Source: an uncultured Verrucomicrobiae bacterium (GTDB lineage Bacteria; Verrucomicrobiota; Verrucomicrobiia; Limisphaerales; J093). From it: 64,000 nt of DNA. A program made the position numbers and the translations under genes. Position 1 is the stretch's first letter; every line of letters begins with the position of its first letter. This document shows positions 27,487-35,612 of the stretch, piece after piece. The notes under the pieces are model-generated. The model had not been told where the DNA came from and ran no database searches. It saw only the letters and a program-made list of their open reading frames with translations. The stretch spans positions 1 through 64,000 of the forward strand of contig CALFAV010000040.1 in assembly GCA_937946835.1 (NCBI GenBank). The letters are read 5' to 3'.

Positions 27487-28273
27487 GGCTTCAGTTCCGT
27501 AACCCAACCCCAATCGGCCCCGCCGGCCTCGGACGCCAAGCAACTCCCCCTCCGGCCAGGGCCGTCGGTGGTACTATCCGCAACGGTCGGGAATTTGCAA
27601 CAGCGTCAATCGCCAAGCCGTTGTCGCGGCGCCAGCTCGGCTGCCGAAAAGGGCGGCAGCCTGCCAGCCGTAAATGTGGCGCCGGCGTAGCAACGCCCGA
27701 CCGGTTTGGGGGGTAGGGCCGCGCTGCATCGCGGCCCGGGCAACTGCCGCATGGTAGGCCCCGCGTACCAGCAGGCGGGCCGCCGGCACCACCGTGCCCG
27801 CCGGCTGGCAGCCGGCGATACGGCAGATTAGCAATCTGCGCTACCACCGCCGGGCGGGACGCCTGCCGCTATCGCGAAAAAGCGGCCGCAAGCGGCCGCA
27901 CTCCAAACGCTCGCGCGCTTGCCGGGCCGTGAAATCGGGCGCCAGCCTTTGGAGTGCGCCGGCTCGCCGGCGCTTTCCCAAGGTCAAGCCGGCAAGCGCG
28001 GCAACCGGCGTCGCCTCCGCCCGGCGCCCAAAACATAGCGTCGCGGCGCTGCGCTCTCCGAAGAAGGCAGGGCTGATCAAGCCTGCTGGGGTACTTCCCC
28101 AAGCAACCTTCCCCGCGGCGGCGAGGGCTCCGCAGGGTCGGGTTGCCGTAAGGTTTGCCCGGCTCGGAAAGAGCATTGCGCCAGGCCGATAAGTTCGTGA
28201 AACTCCTGCCGGTCCGCCTCCGGCCGGGGAGCGTCCCGGCGGATCAAGGCGGATCGGTTGGCGCGCACCGCGT
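27487..28273. repeat. Palindromic repeat island 2 (divergent intergenic region)
   Basis: This 787-base gap between divergent genes holds no supportable gene. It is packed with repeat modules: the GGTAGGGCCGCGCTGC-type module (27712-27754, 43 bases), the GGCTGG/AGCCGGC core (27804-27820) and a GCAGATT/AATCTGC hairpin (27824-27840). It also has a segment shared with about 816-838, and a 76-base block (27951-28026) that recurs inverted at 52186-52261. The last 200 bases before 28274 look unique and probably carry the promoter of the next operon. Confidence 0.75.
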
Positions 28274-29158
28274 ATGTACCCCATTCTGGAAGCCCGCTGG
28301 TTGGCGCCGGAGGTGAAACTTTTCCGGCTCCAGGCCCCGCTCATTGCCCGCAAACAAAAGCCGGGGCAGTTCGTGATCGTGCGCGTGCACGAACGCGGGG
28401 AGCGCATCCCCCTGACCATCGCCGACGCGGAGGCGGATTCGATCACGCTCATCGTTCAGGGCGTGGGCAAGACCACCAAGCTGCTCAACACCCTCGAGGC
28501 CGGCCAGCGCGTGCTCGACGTGGTGGGGCCGCTGGGCCGGCCCTCCGAGATTCACCGCTACGGCACGGCCGTGGTCATCGGCGGCGGGGTCGGCACGGCC
28601 ATCGCCTATCCCACGGCCCGGGCGTTGAAGCGCGCGGGCAACCGGGTGCTGGCCATCATCGGCGGACGCACCCGCAGCCTGGTGATCCTGGAGCGGGAAC
28701 TGCGGGGGTTTTGCGACGCGGTCCACGTCACCACGGACGACGGCTCCCACGGGGAAAAGGGCTTGGTCACCGCCCCGCTGCAACGGTTGGTGAACGGTCC
28801 GGACCGACCCGATTTCGTCCTGGCCATCGGGCCCATTCCGATGATGCGGGCGGTGGCCGAGGTCACCCGGCCCCACGGGATCAAAACGATGGTGAGCCTG
28901 AACCCGATCATGGTGGACGGCACCGGCATGTGCGGCGGTTGCCGCGTGGTGGTGGGAGGCAAAACCTTTTTCGCCTGCGTGGACGGGCCGGAGTTTGACG
29001 CCCACCAGGTGGACTTCCAAATCCTGGCCGCCCGCAACGCCATGTACCGCGAGGCCGAGCAGCGGGCCCTGGCCGAGTTCCGGGCGCAGGCCCACCCGCC
29101 CGAAGAATGTCGCCTGACCCGGGCGCACCCCGAGCTGGCGCCGCTGGCCGCTTCGTGA
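28274..29158 (+). CDS. NfnA/SudB-type FAD/NAD-binding subunit
   Basis: A 294-residue ferredoxin-NADP reductase-fold protein. It is the small subunit of an NADH-dependent ferredoxin:NADP oxidoreductase or of a sulfide dehydrogenase. The FAD-binding part has PGQFVIVRV and RIPLTIAD, the NAD part has GGGVGTAIAYP, and the C-terminal [2Fe-2S] site is in GTGMCGGCRV with a later FFACVDGPEFDAHQVD segment. The ATG at 28274 starts at the first conserved strand (MYPILEARW). The stop is one base before the start of the partner gene. NAD(P)H transhydrogenation coupled to ferredoxin is the most likely role. Confidence 0.85.
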   Translation: MYPILEARWLAPEVKLFRLQAPLIARKQKPGQFVIVRVHERGERIPLTIADAEADSITLIVQGVGKTTKLLNTLEAGQRVLDVVGPLGRPSEIHRYGTAVVIGGGVGTAIAYPTARALKRAGNRVLAIIGGRTRSLVILERELRGFCDAVHVTTDDGSHGEKGLVTAPLQRLVNGPDRPDFVLAIGPIPMMRAVAEVTRPHGIKTMVSLNPIMVDGTGMCGGCRVVVGGKTFFACVDGPEFDAHQVDFQILAARNAMYREAEQRALAEFRAQAHPPEECRLTRAHPELAPLAAS

Positions 29159-29159
29159 C

Positions 29160-30596
29160 ATGGACGCCGCCAATCCCCTCCCCCTCAAGGAACGAATGCG
29201 CCTGCCGCGCCAGCGGATGCCGGAGCAGGCGCCGGAGGCGCGCCGGGAAAATTTCGCCGAGGTCAACCTGGGCCTGGACGCCGCCCTGGCCCGCCAGGAG
29301 GCCCTGCGCTGTCTGCAATGCAAGAGCCACCAGTGCTTCACCGGTTGTCCGGTGGGGGTGAAGATCAAGGACTTTATCGCCCTGGTCCTGCGCGGGGACT
29401 ACCTGGCTGCCGCGGCCAAAATCCGGGAGGACAACGTCCTGCCGGCCATTACCGGCCGGGTGTGTCCCCAGGAGGAGCAGTGCGAGGGCCGGTGCATCCT
29501 GGGCAAAAACGGCGAGCCGCTGGCCATCGGTTACCTCGAGCGGTTCGTGGCCGATTACGAACGCCGGGTGGGCCAGGTCGGCCTGCCGGTCAAGGCCCCG
29601 CCCACCGGCAAGCGCGTGGCGGTCATCGGTTCCGGCCCGGCCGGCCTGAGTGCGGCGGGTGACCTGGTGCAGCGCGGCCACGCGGTCACGGTCCTGGAGG
29701 CGCTGCACGAGCTGGGCGGGGTGCTCATCTACGGCATCCCCGAGTTTCGCCTGCCCAAGCAAATCGTGCACGAGGAGATCGAGAACCTGCGCCGGCTGGG
29801 GGTCGAATTTCGCACCAACGTGGTGGTTGGCCGCACCGTGACGGTGGATGAACTGCTCGGCCCCGAGGGCTACCACGCCGTGTTCATCGCCACCGGGGCC
29901 GGCCTGCCGGTCTTCCTGAACATCCCCGGCGAGCACCTCTGCGGGGTGTACTCGGCCAATGAATTCCTCACCCGGGTGAATTTGATGCGGGCCAACGAAT
30001 TCCCCGCCTGGGACGAGCCGATTTACGACTGCCGCGGGCGGGACGTGGCGGTGATCGGCGGTGGCAACACCGCCATGGACGCGGTGCGCACCGCGCTGCG
30101 CCTGGGGGCGGCCACCGCCACGATCGTGTACCGCCGCTCCGAGGCGGAGATGCCGGCCCGCGTCGAGGAGATCAAGCACGCGCGCGAGGAAGGGGTGCGT
30201 TTCCTGACCCTGGCCAACCCCGTGGCCTTTCTGGGCGATGAACGGGGCTGGCTCCGGGCCATTCGTTGCCAGCGAATGGCGTTGGGCGAACCGGACGCGT
30301 CCGGTCGCCGACGTCCGCAGCCCATCCCCGATTCGGCGTTTGAAATCCCGGCGCAGGTCGCTGTCGTGGCGGTGGGCAACCGCGGCAATCCGCTGGTCCA
30401 GGCCACCACTCCCGACCTGAAGACCAATCCGCTGGGGTACATCGAAGCCGACCCCGAGACCCTGAAAACCTCCAAGCGCGGCGTGTTTGCCGGCGGGGAC
30501 ATTGTGACCGGCGGGGCCACGGTCATCCTGGCCATGGGCGCGGGTCGGCGCGCCGCGCAGGCCATTGACCGCTACCTGCGCACCGGCGAGTGGTAG
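29160..30596 (+). CDS. gltA: NfnB/GltD-like NADPH-dependent flavoprotein subunit
   Basis: A 478-residue homologue of the glutamate synthase small subunit and NfnB/SudA. The N-terminal ferredoxin domain has C51-x2-C54-x4-C59-x3-C63 and a second group (GRVCPQEEQCEGRC), fitting two [4Fe-4S] clusters. FAD- and NADPH-binding Rossmann sites (VIGSGPAGLSAAG and VAVIGGGNTAMDA) and the C-terminal GVFAGGDIVTGGATVILAMGAG follow. Without a GltB-like large subunit in the window, and with an NfnA-like gene one base upstream, NfnAB or a related complex is more likely than glutamate synthase. Such subunits are often annotated gltA. Confidence 0.85.
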   Translation: MDAANPLPLKERMRLPRQRMPEQAPEARRENFAEVNLGLDAALARQEALRCLQCKSHQCFTGCPVGVKIKDFIALVLRGDYLAAAAKIREDNVLPAITGRVCPQEEQCEGRCILGKNGEPLAIGYLERFVADYERRVGQVGLPVKAPPTGKRVAVIGSGPAGLSAAGDLVQRGHAVTVLEALHELGGVLIYGIPEFRLPKQIVHEEIENLRRLGVEFRTNVVVGRTVTVDELLGPEGYHAVFIATGAGLPVFLNIPGEHLCGVYSANEFLTRVNLMRANEFPAWDEPIYDCRGRDVAVIGGGNTAMDAVRTALRLGAATATIVYRRSEAEMPARVEEIKHAREEGVRFLTLANPVAFLGDERGWLRAIRCQRMALGEPDASGRRRPQPIPDSAFEIPAQVAVVAVGNRGNPLVQATTPDLKTNPLGYIEADPETLKTSKRGVFAGGDIVTGGATVILAMGAGRRAAQAIDRYLRTGEW

Positions 30597-30656
30597 GCCC
30601 TCGCCCGGGTATCCCCGCCCGTTTCAAAAACCAGCCGCCCCACCCGCCGCGATTCT

Positions 30657-32324
30657 TCACCGCGCCGGGGCGGGCTCCGGGGCGGCGAAGCGCGCGTCCA
30701 AAAAGGCCTTGAAGCGCGCCGCCGTCTCGCCGCCAAAGCCCGGCACTGCGGCGATTTCCGCGACCGTGGCCCGCCGCAGCCGCTGCACCGAGCCGAAGCG
30801 TTTGAGCAACGCCGCCTTGCGCGCCTGGCCGATGCCGGGGAACTCATCCAGCACGCTTTCGCTGATTTTGCGCAGCCGCAGTCGGGCGTTGTAGCTGTTG
30901 GCCACGCGGTGGGCTTCGTCGCGAATGCGCTGAAGCAGCTTGATGGCCGGATGGTCCAGGCCCAGCCGCAACGGGGCGGTCTCGCCGGCGCGGTGGATTT
31001 CCTCGAACTCCTTGGCCAGGCCGATCACCGGCAGCGTCCCCAGCCCCAGTTTTTCCAACTCGGCCCGGGCGGCGTTGACCTGGCCCTTGCCGCCGTCAAT
31101 CAGGATCAGGTCCGGCAGCCGCGCCCCCGTGGGCGGGCGCGGACCCACGGCCGCGGCGTCGGTGTCCGCCCGGGCGGGCCGGCCGTTGAGGCGCGCGCGC
31201 ACGTCGTGGATCACCCGCTGCAGGTCGGCGGGGCTGGCGCGGCCGGCGTCGGTTTCCTCGCCGCGGGGGGTGCCGGTCCCGCCACCGGCCAGTTCGCTGA
31301 GCAACCGCCGGTAGCGGCGGCGAATGACCTCGGCCATGCAGGCAAAGTCGTCCTGGCCCGCGACGGTTTTGATGCGGAAGCGCCGGTAGTGCGCGCGGTC
31401 GGGCCGGCCCTGCCAGAAGCTGACCAGTGAGGCGACCTTGAGCGTGCCGCTGATGTTCGAGATGTCGAAGCCCTCGATGCGGGCGGGGGGCGCGGGCAGA
31501 CCCAGCGCCTCGGCCAGGGCGCGCAACTCGGCCTCCGGGTTCACGGCCAGCGGCAGCGAGTACGGGAGGCGCTCGAACTTTTCGGTGCGCTGGGTGGTAC
31601 GGCGCAGGTCCCGGAGCAGGTCCCGCAGTTCGGCGGCCTTCTCAAAGTTCAGCGCCGCGGCCGCCTGTTTCATCTGCGCCTCCAGCTCGGCCGCCATTTC
31701 CTCGCACCGCCCGGCGAGGAAGTCACAGGCCGCCTGCACCTGGAGCCGGTACTGCTCGGGGGTGACGTTGCCGATGCAGGGCGCGGTGCACACCCGCAGG
31801 TGGGCGTACAGGCAGTGTCGGTAATCGGCCTCGGTGGGCGTGAGGGCGCGGCAGCCGCGCAGGTTGAACTTCTGGCGCACCAGGCTCAGGGTGCGCCGCA
31901 GCGCGCCGGAGCTGGCAAACGGTCCGAAGTAGCGCGCCGCGGGATCGTTTTGCAGCCGGGTGAGCGTGAAGCGTGGAATCGGGTCGTTCAGGTTCACCTT
32001 CACCAGCAGGAAGCGCTTGTCGTCGCGGAAACTGATGTTGTAGCGGGGCCGGAACTCCTTGATCAGGCGGCCCTCAAGCAGCACGGCCTCGGCCTCGCTG
32101 CGCACCCGATGCCAGTCGAAGTCCGCAATCGCCTCGACCAGTGTGTTGAACTTGGGGTCCCAACCCCGCCGGCGCGAGGGTTGGAAGTACTGGCTCACCC
32201 GCCGGCGCAGGTCGCGGGCCTTGCCCACGTAAATCACCGTGCCCAGCCGGTCCTTCATCAGGTACACCCCGGGCTGGTGCGGCACCTGGGCCAGCTTGTC
32301 GCGGATATGGTCGCTCACGGTCAT
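30657..32324 (-). CDS. uvrC: Excinuclease ABC subunit C
   Basis: Makes the dual incisions of nucleotide excision repair with UvrB. From the ATG at 32324 the protein has 555 residues. The GIY-YIG nuclease domain (about 18-97) has GVYLMKDRLGTVIYVGKA. A UVR motif (NFEKAAELRDLLRDLR) binds UvrB. The RNase H-like C-terminal nuclease has FDISN and IDGGKGQVNAA, and a helix-hairpin-helix end (FPGIGQARKAALLKRFGS and VPGFGGETAARF) binds DNA. An Arg/Pro-rich N-terminal extension would overlap the ferredoxin gene and is not used. It is the last gene of an operon, 31 bases after the ferredoxin gene. uvrA and uvrB are elsewhere. Confidence 0.93.
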   Translation of the reverse strand: MTVSDHIRDKLAQVPHQPGVYLMKDRLGTVIYVGKARDLRRRVSQYFQPSRRRGWDPKFNTLVEAIADFDWHRVRSEAEAVLLEGRLIKEFRPRYNISFRDDKRFLLVKVNLNDPIPRFTLTRLQNDPAARYFGPFASSGALRRTLSLVRQKFNLRGCRALTPTEADYRHCLYAHLRVCTAPCIGNVTPEQYRLQVQAACDFLAGRCEEMAAELEAQMKQAAAALNFEKAAELRDLLRDLRRTTQRTEKFERLPYSLPLAVNPEAELRALAEALGLPAPPARIEGFDISNISGTLKVASLVSFWQGRPDRAHYRRFRIKTVAGQDDFACMAEVIRRRYRRLLSELAGGGTGTPRGEETDAGRASPADLQRVIHDVRARLNGRPARADTDAAAVGPRPPTGARLPDLILIDGGKGQVNAARAELEKLGLGTLPVIGLAKEFEEIHRAGETAPLRLGLDHPAIKLLQRIRDEAHRVANSYNARLRLRKISESVLDEFPGIGQARKAALLKRFGSVQRLRRATVAEIAAVPGFGGETAARFKAFLDARFAAPEPAPAR

Positions 32325-32355
32325 GGCCACGCGACGCGCCTTCCCGCGCGGCGGC

Positions 32356-32769
32356 TCACGTCCCCGGCAGGGGATGGCGCGCAAAGGCAAATTCCGCCAC
32401 CACCTCGCCGTGACGCAAGTGCCGTTGAATGATTTGCTCGAGCACCGCCGGGGTGCAGGAGTGGTACCAGACCCCTTCCGGGTACACGACCGCGATCGGG
32501 CCGTGCAGGCACACGCGCAGGCAGTTGGCCCGGGTGCGAAACACCGCCGGCTCCGGGCCGGCCAGACCCAGCTCCTTGAGCCGGCGTTTGAGGTATTCCC
32601 AGGCTTCCGCCCCGGCCTCCCGGGCGCAGCATTTGGGCTCGGAGGCCTCGGCGCACAGGAAGATGTGCCGGCGCACGTGCGCCAGCCCCAGCGCCTGCGC
32701 GGTGGCCGCCAGCGCCGGGCCGGCGGCCGGGTCGGGCACGGGCGGGGTGCAGGGCATGGACTCGGTCAT
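32356..32769 (-). CDS. Thioredoxin-like [2Fe-2S] ferredoxin
   Basis: A 137-residue protein of the thioredoxin-fold [2Fe-2S] ferredoxin family. The predicted cluster ligands are C39 ([12 protein letters not shown]), C47 or C48, C83 and C87 (RANCLRVC); the last pair sits before the conserved [17 protein letters not shown] segment. It would carry electrons in the cytoplasm. It lies between the helicase (18 bases) and uvrC (31 bases) on the same strand, so it is co-transcribed with two DNA-metabolism genes. A redox role for one of them is possible but not shown. Confidence 0.85.
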   Translation of the reverse strand: MTESMPCTPPVPDPAAGPALAATAQALGLAHVRRHIFLCAEASEPKCCAREAGAEAWEYLKRRLKELGLAGPEPAVFRTRANCLRVCLHGPIAVVYPEGVWYHSCTPAVLEQIIQRHLRHGEVVAEFAFARHPLPGT

Positions 32770-32787
32770 GGCACGCGGGCGGAAAGG

Positions 32788-35304
32788 TCAGGGCTGTCGC
32801 AACGGCAGGCGGTGTTCCAGCCGACGGGTCTGGTGCGGCTCCAACGGCGGCAGCTCGGTGGGCGTGGGCGAGGTGGTTTCCTGGAGGATTGCGCGCGCCC
32901 GGGCCTGGAGAGCCTGCCAGCGCGGCCAGTCCAGGGCGGGGGCGTGGGCGATTTGCCGCAGCAGGCTGCGCCACTCGATGATGACCCGGTCAATGTCCCC
33001 CGGACCGAGCAGTTCGCCGGCCCAGGCGTGGCGGGCGGCCGGGTCCCGGTGCACGGCAGCCACGATCACCTCGGCCCCGGCCCCGTACTGGGGGGGCAGA
33101 CCATTTTCGAGGTAGCCGGGGATGGTTTGCAGGCCGTAGGCCTGATGGCAGGCCAGCGCCAGGCGTCCGCCCCAGCGATTGTCCTCGCCGCAGAAACGAA
33201 AGCCCGCCTCGAGGTTGGCCAGGTCGTAGGCCAGTTCCTCGATCGGGTAGGTGGGGTCCTCGAGCGCGGCGGCAATGGCCAGGCCGTCCCCTTGCGAAAA
33301 GAAGCTCACCACCCGGCCGCGGCGCGTGGGCCGCCCGGCGGCGTCCACCAACCCCAGGCGGCGCCAGAGCATGGCGGTGCCGCTGGCGGGGCTTAGTTGG
33401 CGGCATTGGGACGCCAGTTCGCAACCCGCGCACTCACGCGGTTCCACCTCTCGCGCGGGCGGCCGCCACAGGGCCACCCCGTGGCGGTCCACGGGCACTT
33501 TGAGCGTCAGTTCCCCAAGGTCCAGCCGCGCGGTGATGCGCTCGGGCGATTCGATGACCTGCAGCACCGGCGTGTGGCGGCGGGCGAGGCCGGCCCGAAC
33601 CAGGGGCAGAACTTTTTCGCGCCAGACCGGCAGGGGAGCGTGGCGACCATGCCAGTTGGTCAGGCGACGCAGCCACTTGGCCAATAGCACGCGGTCGCCG
33701 GGCAGGCGCTCGGCCAGGGTGAGTTGGCGGCCGTACAGCGCGTGGCCCTCGCGCTCCGCCACGACGCACAATTCGCCGCCCGAGCCGAGTTTTTCCAGGG
33801 CGCGCGGCTCGCTGAGCACCGGGCGCCGCCGCACCTCCCCCACCCCGGGGGTGGTCCCAGCCGCACCTTCATGCGCTTCCACGATCCAGATTTCCCGCAC
33901 CGGCACCTCGCGCAGCGGCGGCAGCGGTTCCCACTCGCCGCGGCTGTTGCGGATTTCGCGCAAGCGCCGGCGGACGTGGCGGGCGCGCTCGGCATCGGTT
34001 TTGAGGCCGCAGGGCGTTTCCGGGTGTTTGAGGCAGAACTCGATGCCCAGCGGGATGGGACGGCTGGTGAACAGGCGTTCCTGGACCTGCGCGGCCGCCG
34101 CGAAGGGGTCCCGGCCCTGTTCGGCGGCGGCGGCCATCAGGCCCAGGAGCGCGGCCCAGTCCACCATGCCATTGCGGGTCAGATGCTGGGCGTGGGCGTC
34201 GCACAGGCGGATTTCGTTGGCGGTGACCAAGACGTAACCGGTCTCGTCAATGCCCCGCCGCCCGGCCCGGCCGAACATTTGCAGCAGTTCATCCGGGCGG
34301 AGCGGTTGCTCGACCAGATCGCGCCGATAGGAATCGCCGGCCAGCGCCACGCTGCGGAGCGAGAAATTGATGCCGGCGGCCAGCCCCATCGTGGCCACCA
34401 CCACGCGCAGTTGTCCCGCCTTGGCCAGCGGTTCGATGACCCCCGCCCGGGCGCCGTAGCTCAGGCCGCTGTGATGGAACGCCACCCGGGCCTTGAGCAG
34501 CCGGGCCAGGTGTTCGCCCACCAGCCGGCGCTGGACCGGGGAGAGGGTCAGGGGCTGCGGGCAGGGCAATTGCCGGGCCAGTTCTTCGGCCAGCGCCTCG
34601 GCCGCCTGGCGACGCGGGGCGAAGATCAAAATGGGTCCCAGCCCCTCGGCCAGGGCCCTGGCCACCAGGCGCGGCCAGTAACCGCGGATGTCCGCGGGCA
34701 CATGGTAACTGAGCGCGGCGGGGTGGACTTCCTCCAGGGGCACCGGCCGTTCGTCCGTGCGGACGACCACCGCGTCGCGCCCCAACCGGCGCAACCATTT
34801 GGCAACGTCCTGGGGATTGGCCACACTGCCGCTGAGCAACAGCAGCCGGGTGGACGGCGGGGCCAGGGCGATGGCCAGTTCGTAGTTCAGGCCGCGGTCG
34901 GGGTCGCTGATCATCTGGTACTCGTCCACGACCAGGAGGCTGGGGCCGTCGCCGTGGATGAGCCGGTGTTTCTGCGTCTCGAGCGTGGCCACGAGCACCG
35001 GGGCGGTGAGGTTTTCGGCCAGGTCGCCGGTGGCGATGCCCACATCCCAGCCGCGGGCGCGCCACTCGGCCAGTTTGTCGTTGGCCAGGGCGCGGGTGGG
35101 CACGGTGTAGATGGCCTGGCCGCGGGGTTTGCCCTGGTTGGACCACAGCTCGAAGATCAGCGTCTTGCCGGCCCCGGTGGGGGCGTGCACCACCACGTCC
35201 CGGCCGGCCCGCAAGGCGGCCACGGCCTGCTGCTGCCACAGGTCGGGCACCAGCACCTGGTTCAGGGCGGGTGCCGTGGCGAGTTGTTCGGCCAGGGACA
35301 ACAT
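32788..35304 (-). CDS. Ski2-like DEYQ-box helicase
   Basis: An 838-residue superfamily 2 helicase from the ATG at 35304. It has Walker A APTGAGKT (41-48), a DEYQ in place of the DEAD/DEAH box (127-130), SGS in place of SAT, and the C-terminal RNA/DNA-helicase motif QMFGRAGRRG. The arrangement resembles the Ski2/Hel308 group. After the helicase core there is a long C-terminal region with a predicted metal or Fe-S site (C625, C628 and C634 in ECAGCELASQC). The substrate is unknown. It is the first gene of the helicase-ferredoxin-uvrC operon. An upstream extension to 35466 is not supported by any motif. Confidence 0.85.
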   Translation of the reverse strand: MLSLAEQLATAPALNQVLVPDLWQQQAVAALRAGRDVVVHAPTGAGKTLIFELWSNQGKPRGQAIYTVPTRALANDKLAEWRARGWDVGIATGDLAENLTAPVLVATLETQKHRLIHGDGPSLLVVDEYQMISDPDRGLNYELAIALAPPSTRLLLLSGSVANPQDVAKWLRRLGRDAVVVRTDERPVPLEEVHPAALSYHVPADIRGYWPRLVARALAEGLGPILIFAPRRQAAEALAEELARQLPCPQPLTLSPVQRRLVGEHLARLLKARVAFHHSGLSYGARAGVIEPLAKAGQLRVVVATMGLAAGINFSLRSVALAGDSYRRDLVEQPLRPDELLQMFGRAGRRGIDETGYVLVTANEIRLCDAHAQHLTRNGMVDWAALLGLMAAAAEQGRDPFAAAAQVQERLFTSRPIPLGIEFCLKHPETPCGLKTDAERARHVRRRLREIRNSRGEWEPLPPLREVPVREIWIVEAHEGAAGTTPGVGEVRRRPVLSEPRALEKLGSGGELCVVAEREGHALYGRQLTLAERLPGDRVLLAKWLRRLTNWHGRHAPLPVWREKVLPLVRAGLARRHTPVLQVIESPERITARLDLGELTLKVPVDRHGVALWRPPAREVEPRECAGCELASQCRQLSPASGTAMLWRRLGLVDAAGRPTRRGRVVSFFSQGDGLAIAAALEDPTYPIEELAYDLANLEAGFRFCGEDNRWGGRLALACHQAYGLQTIPGYLENGLPPQYGAGAEVIVAAVHRDPAARHAWAGELLGPGDIDRVIIEWRSLLRQIAHAPALDWPRWQALQARARAILQETTSPTPTELPPLEPHQTRRLEHRLPLRQP

Positions 35305-35394
35305 GGCTGCAAAATAGCGCAGACCGGTCCGGGGGAAATGGGAAAAACTTGGTTCCGGCGCCGGGAGCCCCCCGGGCAGGGTCCGGGCCGGTGG

Positions 35395-35560
35395 GCTGCC
35401 GCCCCTGACGGCAACCGGTAGGGCGCCGCGGCGCCGGTACCGTGCTTCCGGGCGGCAAGCTGCCACCTCTGCGGCGGCCGGGTCGGCTGCCGTTACGCCA
35501 AAGCGCCGGCTTCCAGCCGGCCTGAACGCCGACCGCCGGTCGGCGCCAACGTGGGCGGAA
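35395..35560. repeat. Palindromic repeat island 3
   Basis: This island lies in the divergent gap between the helicase and der. It contains a 33-base block (35417-35449) that recurs inverted at 38024-38056, a GGCGGCAAGCTGCC-type hairpin right after it, and an inverted copy of the 17-base core at 35502-35518. The gap must also hold the promoters of both flanking genes, but none is obvious. Confidence 0.7.
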
Positions 35561-35612
35561 CGGTCCCTTGATTGCGCTCGCCGCGCCGACCTGCCCGCGG
35601 CAAGCTGGAAGC

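Noticed and set aside
27841-28452. Minus-strand open frame over the second repeat island
   Set aside because: Its translation is repeated in other islands (LGKRRR-type stretches), so it reflects the repeats and not a gene.
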